NCBI GenBank assembly: GCA_027008665.1 | Contig: JALVEA010000280.1 | Span: 1 to 9,621, forward strand | Direction of reading: 5' to 3' | DNA: 9,621 nucleotides | From: Thiotrichaceae bacterium | GTDB taxonomy: Bacteria > Pseudomonadota > Gammaproteobacteria > Thiotrichales > Thiotrichaceae | Part shown: positions 5,126 through 9,621 of the stretch, piece by piece | Layout: the number at the start of each line of letters is the position of its first letter | Position numbering within the stretch: position 1 is the first letter of the stretch | Notes under the pieces: generated by a model | What the model was told of the DNA's origin: nothing | Seen by the model: the letters and a program-made list of their open reading frames with translations, nothing else | Databases searched by the model: none | Position numbers and translations under genes: made by a program

Positions 5126-6372
5126 GCAAACACCAAAAAAAATCAAAAAACAATCTAGCACTAGCGGCGGCAAGTATACTAACTGCAAGCAGTCTTCCCA
5201 ACGTATCCGTTGCGGATTGGTCGCAGGAAGTTGCCATACTTTATTACGGAGAAAGTGATAAACGTGTACAGGATGGCAGTGTTAAATATAACGGTGTACG
5301 TACTATCGAAGGAGAAAAGGGTGACAACACGCTGACATTAAATCTTGGCATTGATACACTAACAGGCGCATCACCTAGTGGTATTGCCCCATCAAATGAT
5401 CTACAAATACTTACCTCACCGTCGGGTAATAGCACTATTACCCATTCAGCAGGTAAGCTACCGCTAGACGATAGCTTTAAAGATACTCGCCTTTCCGCTT
5501 CAGCCAATTGGGAACAACCCTTAGTCAACGAAGGTACTCGTGGGAATATCGGTGCTTCTTTTTCAAAAGAATATGATTATTTACACTTAGGTCTATCGGG
5601 TGGTTTGTCAAAAGAGTTAGCGAATAAAAACACTCAATTTTCGGTAGGACTTGCATTTTCTGCGGATACTCTCAAGCCTGTGGGTAATGCACCGATTCCC
5701 TTTGCCAATGAAAATGCGACCAAAGGAAGCTCAACCAAATCCAAAAAGACACTGGATGCCATGTTGGGTGTGACTCAAGTCTTATCAAAAAATACCATTC
5801 TCCAATTAAATTACGGTGTAAGTGCCGTCAATGGCTATCTCAATGACCCCTATAAATGGGTCAGTCGTGTTAATAACAGAGGTAAAATTATTGAAAACTT
5901 ATATGAATCACGACCCGATTCTCGAACAGGGCATAATTTATTTGGCGCAATCAAGCAGACGCTTTCGGATTCTAATGTATTAAGTACCTCTGCCAGACTA
6001 CATACTGATGATTGGGGGATAAACTCCTATACTCTTGATGCAAAATACAGGGTAGGACTGGGCAGTAGGAAAAGTATCGAGCCGCATATACGCTATTACC
6101 ATCAAAGTGCCGCTGATTTTTATCGACCACAATTAGAGGCATCCGCTACCTTGCCACAATATGCTTCCGCCGATTATCGTTTAGCAGAATTTAATTCCTA
6201 TACACTCGGTGCAACCTATCGTTGGGGAGGTAAAAATAACCGTGATTGGCGATTGACAGGAGAATTTTATACACAAAAACCAACCACAGTGGCATTAACA
6301 AAGGGTCAAGCAGGGTTAGATGCCAATCCTGGTTTTAATGCTGTGATGTTATCAATCGGTGTAAAGTTTTAG
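5116..6372 (+). CDS. DUF3570-type predicted outer-membrane beta-barrel protein
   Basis: A 418-residue exported protein. Residues 1-33 form a signal peptide: a Lys-rich start, an Ala/Leu core and S-V-A before D34. The mature chain has alternating polar/aromatic strands with turns rich in N, D and G, and ends in G-V-K-F with a terminal Phe; both are typical of outer-membrane barrels. The early segment NLGIDTLTGASPSG (76-89) and the overall order (YYGESD, barrel-like repeats, Phe end) match what I recall of DUF3570. D80-x-x-T83-G-A-S86 fits the ApbE flavinylation motif D-x-x-(S/T)-G-A-(T/S), a notable coincidence as apbE starts 2 bp downstream. It overlaps the lipoprotein gene by 10 bp. No enzyme domain is seen. 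Export and barrel form are well supported; flavin attachment is a hypothesis. Confidence 0.87.
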   Translation: MQLSKHQKKSKNNLALAAASILTASSLPNVSVADWSQEVAILYYGESDKRVQDGSVKYNGVRTIEGEKGDNTLTLNLGIDTLTGASPSGIAPSNDLQILTSPSGNSTITHSAGKLPLDDSFKDTRLSASANWEQPLVNEGTRGNIGASFSKEYDYLHLGLSGGLSKELANKNTQFSVGLAFSADTLKPVGNAPIPFANENATKGSSTKSKKTLDAMLGVTQVLSKNTILQLNYGVSAVNGYLNDPYKWVSRVNNRGKIIENLYESRPDSRTGHNLFGAIKQTLSDSNVLSTSARLHTDDWGINSYTLDAKYRVGLGSRKSIEPHIRYYHQSAADFYRPQLEASATLPQYASADYRLAEFNSYTLGATYRWGGKNNRDWRLTGEFYTQKPTTVALTKGQAGLDANPGFNAVMLSIGVKF

Positions 6373-6374
6373 CC

Positions 6375-7277
6375 ATGACTCAGGAACATCTAGGCAAGAT
6401 AAGCTTTGAAACACAAGGATCTGTGATTATTGGTCATTTTTGGGCAATGGCAAATCCCTGTGCTATCTTTATCGAGCATGATGATAATAAGGCGGTTCAA
6501 CAGGCAATACACCTGATGGCAAATGAAGTATGGCGCATTGAGCAGAAATACTCCCGCTATCGCGCTGGCTCTACTTTAGATATGATTAATAAGTCAAAAG
6601 GTTTCGCTATTGCGATTGATAGCGAAACCTATCACCTGCTACAGCTTGCAGACATACTATGGCAAGAAAGTAAGGGGCTATTTGATATTAGCAGCGGTAT
6701 TTTCCGAAAACTTTGGACGTTTGATAAACAGCAATCCCTCCCGACTCAACAACAAATTGATGAATTATTAACATTCGTTGGCTGGCAACAGATCAAATAT
6801 GATCAACAACAGATTATCTTACCGCAAGGAATGCAAATTGACTTCGGTGGTATTGGTAAAGAATACGCCGCCGATTTATGTATTGCACTTAGCCCTAATG
6901 CCTTAGGTGACAGCGTGTTGGTTAATTTAGGCGGTGACGTTGTTGCCAAAGGTGCGAGAGTCGATAATAGTCCGTGGAAAATTGGCATAGAAACCAAAGA
7001 AGGCGGTGGCAAGGTTTGGAAAAAAATTCCACTATCCAAAGGTGCAATCGCAACCAGTGGTGATGTTTATAAATCAATCCTCCACAACGGCAAACGATAT
7101 GGTCATATCATTAATGCCCTGACAGGCTTTCCAGTCACTCACTCGCCTCGCACGGTCACGGTTGCCGCCCCTAACTGTACAGAAGCAGGAATGTTATCCA
7201 CACTTGCCATGCTTGAAGGTGAAAATAGCGAGACCTTTTTAGAAGAAAAAGGACGACCTTATTGGGTGCAACGATAA
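6375..7277 (+). CDS. apbE: ApbE-type FAD:protein FMN transferase, signal-less variant
   Basis: ApbE enzymes move FMN from FAD onto a Ser/Thr of target proteins. Family blocks are visible: WAMANPC (23-29), R61 to N72 (RYRAGSTLDMIN), FDISSG, DFGGIGKEYAAD (156-167), VNLGGDV, ATSGD (226-230) and RYGHIINALTG (241-251). Two features are unusual. No signal peptide or lipobox is present, and no upstream start can add one because the frame has a stop at 6336-6338 and no start codon after it; many ApbE proteins are exported. The usual A-D-x-x-x-T metal motif reads A-G272-M-L-S-T276, so the Mg2+-binding Asp known from Treponema Ftp appears replaced by Gly. The gene starts 2 bp after the DUF3570 stop with no clear Shine-Dalgarno, so translation is probably coupled. 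The likely substrate is encoded just upstream. Confidence 0.9.
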   Translation: MTQEHLGKISFETQGSVIIGHFWAMANPCAIFIEHDDNKAVQQAIHLMANEVWRIEQKYSRYRAGSTLDMINKSKGFAIAIDSETYHLLQLADILWQESKGLFDISSGIFRKLWTFDKQQSLPTQQQIDELLTFVGWQQIKYDQQQIILPQGMQIDFGGIGKEYAADLCIALSPNALGDSVLVNLGGDVVAKGARVDNSPWKIGIETKEGGGKVWKKIPLSKGAIATSGDVYKSILHNGKRYGHIINALTGFPVTHSPRTVTVAAPNCTEAGMLSTLAMLEGENSETFLEEKGRPYWVQR

Positions 7278-7330
7278 GCCATGTAGGATAAAAGAAATAA
7301 CCACCAGTATGCACTTTCATATCAGCAATA

Positions 7331-7346
7331 AACACTTCGCAGTGTT
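7331..7346 (-). terminator. Hairpin between convergent apbE and lptG, possible terminator of the lpt operon
   Basis: On the minus strand AACACT-GCGA-AGTGTT forms a perfect 6-bp stem closed by a GNRA tetraloop, followed by TATT. It lies about 45 nt after the lptG stop. The T run is poor, so termination is uncertain. On the plus strand no T run follows. The rest of the 112-bp gap (7278-7389) has an 8-bp palindrome GACCGGTC (7347-7354) and no gene that I can support. Confidence 0.35.
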
Positions 7347-7389
7347 GACCGGTCTCTTGTCTCCATAAAATATATTTAATCAGAATGTT

Positions 7390-8454
7390 TTAACGTATGC
7401 GTCGCAACATCCATAAGCTTACTATTAAAAATAGAAGCAAGGGTAAAAAGGCACTGATAATGGGAGGAATTCCATAGACGATTCCGAGTTCATTTAGCAC
7501 TCTATTTAATAGGAAGAAGGCAATGCCAACCACGATACCAATAAAAACTCGCTGACCTGTGCCGCCGCTGCGTTGTGAACCAAATAAAAATGGCATAGCA
7601 AGAATGAGCATTACGAGTGTGGACATAGGAACGGAGAAGCGTTTCCAATAAGCAAGTTCAAATTTATCTGATTTTAGGGCGTTTTCTTTTTGGTGTTTAA
7701 TAATTTTCCGCAAGGCACTTCCTGAGAGTTGTTCAGGTTGCATGGCTGCTATTTTTAGGATTTGTGCATCTAATAAATCCGCATCGTTGATTTGCTTGAG
7801 GGCTTCTAAATTGACTTGTTTCTCTTCAAATTGAATTTTTTCTACCTGATCTAATTGCCAGCCATTTTTAGTTGCTATCACTGATTTTGCGCGAAGGATT
7901 TTATCAAGACCACTACGGTCTGCTTTCATGCTATAGACAGTCACATCGTCAAGTTTTTCCTCTGACCAAACTTTAGCAATATGGATGATATTGTCTTTTT
8001 GTTTAACCCAAAGCCCTGCTTCACTGACGAGATAGATATTTTTATTTTTTAAAGTTGCGAGGTAGTTTCTCGCTTGCAAGTCACTGACTGGAACGACCCA
8101 TTCCCCTACCATAAAGGTAAGTATAGTGAGTAAAACGCCCAATTTTAGCACTGAAAAAATAATACCTCGAATAGAGTAGCCAGCAGCTCGCATGGCGATA
8201 AATTCAGAGTTAGCAGCTAAATTACCTAGCCCTAATAAACTGCCGATTAATGTCGCTGTGGGGAAAAATTGATAAAAACGTGCGGGTAAGGTGTAGATCA
8301 AATAAATCATTGCCTTGAAGCTAGTGTATTGATCATTGACACTCTCTAGTTCGCCAATAAAGGCAAAAAAAAGATCTAACATCACCAGTGCCAGCCAAGC
8401 GACGATGAGACCTTGTAAGGTGGATTTCCATAGATACCAATCCAGTATTTTCAT
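7390..8454 (-). CDS. lptG: LPS export ABC transporter permease LptG
   Basis: LptG is an inner-membrane subunit of the LptB2FG complex, which extracts lipopolysaccharide from the inner membrane and passes it via LptC and LptA to the outer membrane. The 354-residue chain has the YjgP/YjgQ layout: three N-terminal membrane helices (about 15-33, 60-80, 98-122), a periplasmic beta-jellyroll-type domain (about 130-260) and three C-terminal helices (about 275-349). The N-terminal W-Y-L-W-K-S-T-L-Q-G, the coupling-helix region ANSEFIAMRAAGYS and the late segment KRFSVPMSTLVMLILAMPFLFG are typical of LptG. Its ATG overlaps the lptF stop as ATGA, so the pair is translationally coupled. LptB, the ATPase, is not in the window, as is common. 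The length is normal and no defect is seen. Confidence 0.95.
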   Translation of the reverse strand: MKILDWYLWKSTLQGLIVAWLALVMLDLFFAFIGELESVNDQYTSFKAMIYLIYTLPARFYQFFPTATLIGSLLGLGNLAANSEFIAMRAAGYSIRGIIFSVLKLGVLLTILTFMVGEWVVPVSDLQARNYLATLKNKNIYLVSEAGLWVKQKDNIIHIAKVWSEEKLDDVTVYSMKADRSGLDKILRAKSVIATKNGWQLDQVEKIQFEEKQVNLEALKQINDADLLDAQILKIAAMQPEQLSGSALRKIIKHQKENALKSDKFELAYWKRFSVPMSTLVMLILAMPFLFGSQRSGGTGQRVFIGIVVGIAFFLLNRVLNELGIVYGIPPIISAFLPLLLFLIVSLWMLRRIR

Positions 8455-9518
8455 CCCGCTTTACCGTATTGTTTACGCACTAGCCATAAGGCTAAGGCAA
8501 TAAAAATCAGATGTACCCACCATAAACCGACTGTACTGGGGATTTTTCCATCTTCTAGCATTGATTTACCCGTCATCAATAGATTAGCATAGATGGCGTA
8601 GAGCAAAATACCTAATGCCAGTTTTCCAAAACGGCCTTGTCGTGGCGTGGTATAACTGAGCGGAAAGGCTAAGAAAGAAACAACAGGTGCAGAAAGAATA
8701 ACCGCTAAACGCCAATGCAGTTCCGCTTTACTAGCGGAGGTATCTAGCTCAATTAAGTCTGCGGTTGAGGCAGAGGAAAGTTTGCTTTTATCTGCAATTT
8801 TTGAGCTAGGTACACGTAAGCCGTGTTCGCCAAAATGAAAGATAGTGAATTCTTTGCTTTTTAGATCATAGTCATAACGACTACCATCATTAATCTGTAA
8901 GACTCGCTCACCGTTTTGTTGATCAACAAAAAGCAGGGCTTTTCTGGCGGTTAATACAATATCTTTGCTATCTGTTCCAGAGTGCATAAAGAAATGTTCC
9001 ATCACTACGTTTTTTTTATCCATTTTTTCAACAAAAATAGTAAAACGCCGATTGCCCACCTTAGTATGCATAAACTCACCCACAGGGATTCCTGATGCCT
9101 CAGGGCGTTGTTTGACTTCTGTTTTTATAGATTGCGTCGTGTGTTCAAGCTGAGGAACAAGGTATAACACCATTACCGCTAGTAATAAGGTCAAAGGAAA
9201 GACAAATAGAAAAATCCCCTTATAAAATTGTTTTGGCCCTACCCCTGACGAATGTAAGGCACTGATTTCATTGTCACGGTATAAACGTCCAAAGGCGAGC
9301 ATCATGCCAATTAATAAAGCGACTGGGATCAGTTGGACTGCCCCATTAATTGAGCCCATTAACACCATTTTTCCTAATAGATCAACGGGCAAATTACCTG
9401 CACTAACGCTACTGAGCAAACGCACAAAGGTATTGCCAACAATAATCAATAATAAAACCAGCAAAGTAGCAATAAAGGATTGTAGAATTTCACGTAGTAG
9501 ATAACGCTGAATAATCAT
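8451..9518 (-). CDS. lptF: LPS export ABC transporter permease LptF
   Basis: Partner permease of LptG in LptB2FG. The 355-residue chain starts MIIQRYLLREILQSF, the usual LptF opening, and has N-terminal helices (about 12-34, 50-75, 100-123), a periplasmic domain (about 125-260) and C-terminal helices (about 270-290, 300-320, 333-350). The coupling-helix region reads RLYRDNEISALHSSGVGPKQ, and the fourth-helix segment HWRLAVILSAPVVSFLAFPLSYTTPRQGRF is diagnostic of the family. It is second in a minus-strand operon: its start overlaps the stop of the acyltransferase-like gene (ATGA, 9515-9518) and its stop overlaps the lptG start (ATGA, 8451-8454). The length is normal with no disrupted motif. 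Confidence 0.95.
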   Translation of the reverse strand: MIIQRYLLREILQSFIATLLVLLLIIVGNTFVRLLSSVSAGNLPVDLLGKMVLMGSINGAVQLIPVALLIGMMLAFGRLYRDNEISALHSSGVGPKQFYKGIFLFVFPLTLLLAVMVLYLVPQLEHTTQSIKTEVKQRPEASGIPVGEFMHTKVGNRRFTIFVEKMDKKNVVMEHFFMHSGTDSKDIVLTARKALLFVDQQNGERVLQINDGSRYDYDLKSKEFTIFHFGEHGLRVPSSKIADKSKLSSASTADLIELDTSASKAELHWRLAVILSAPVVSFLAFPLSYTTPRQGRFGKLALGILLYAIYANLLMTGKSMLEDGKIPSTVGLWWVHLIFIALALWLVRKQYGKAG

Positions 9519-9621
9519 GGCTTATGGTTAGCGTAATAATCAATGCCTGATTCGTCGCTGTTTTTATAGCGTTTATGTGTCCATAGATATTGCGCGGGGA
9601 ATTCTCTGACCTGTTGTTCAA
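9515..9621 (-). CDS. C-terminal end of a lipid A (lauroyl/myristoyl) acyltransferase-like protein, partial
   Basis: Reading leftward from the window end, 34 codons remain open before TGA at 9515-9517. The visible tail E-Q-Q-V-R-E-F-P-A-Q-Y-L-W-T-H-K-R-Y-K resembles the conserved ending of LpxL/LpxM-type acyltransferases (recalled pattern: E-x-x-I-R-x-x-P-x-Q-W-x-W-x-H-R-R-W/F-K), followed by a variable 15-residue tail. Such enzymes add a secondary acyl chain to Kdo2-lipid A at the inner membrane. The stop overlaps the lptF ATG as ATGA, so the gene belongs to the lptF-lptG operon, and a lipid A-modifying role fits that context. The catalytic HX4D/E motif lies outside the window, so lpxL and lpxM cannot be told apart. 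Confidence 0.72.
   Translation of the reverse strand, partial: EQQVREFPAQYLWTHKRYKNSDESGIDYYANHKP

Noticed and set aside
1..9621. Mobile elements, CRISPR arrays, tRNA or rRNA genes
   Set aside because: No transposase, integrase, regular spaced repeat array or recognisable tRNA/rRNA sequence was seen on either strand.

Overview
This window comes from an AT-rich Gram-negative chromosome, most likely a gammaproteobacterium. LptF/LptG and a lipid A acyltransferase-type tail show an outer membrane with lipopolysaccharide, and the enolase and RimO sequences are closest in wording to gammaproteobacterial versions. Finer placement is not possible from sequence alone.

Layout. (1) 1-1113 (+): enolase lacking its first ~56 residues because the window starts inside the gene. 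(2) 1114-1457: a long non-coding gap with two perfect tandem DnaA boxes, an AT-rich hairpin followed by a T run (probable terminator) and a weak promoter candidate for rimO. (3) 1458-2780 (+): rimO, the ribosomal protein S12 methylthiotransferase. (4) 2826-3332 (-): a small membrane-anchored LuxR-type regulator. (5) 3333-3598: divergent control region with a tandem 9-bp repeat and dyads. (6) 3599-7277 (+): a five-gene run: diheme cytochrome c, TlpA-like thioredoxin, a tiny DUF4266-type lipoprotein, a DUF3570-type predicted outer-membrane beta-barrel and an ApbE-type FAD:protein FMN transferase. (7) 7390-9621 (-): lptG, lptF and the end of a lipid A acyltransferase-like gene, joined by ATGA overlaps, converging on the five-gene run.

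The five-gene run is the most interesting part. It pairs electron carriers (cytochrome c, thioredoxin fold) with a flavin transferase and two poorly understood envelope proteins. The DUF3570-type protein carries D80-T-L-T-G-A-S86, which fits the known ApbE flavinylation motif D-x-x-(S/T)-G-A-(T/S). The lipoprotein ends in a Gly/Cys tail (GGGCGCN) preceded by a second, weaker motif-like site. The ApbE has no signal peptide and has Gly where the usual Mg2+-binding Asp should be. My working hypothesis is an envelope redox system in which the neighbouring ApbE flavinylates one or both of these proteins, with the divergent membrane-bound LuxR protein as a candidate regulator. Only the families and motifs are seen; the joint function is inference.
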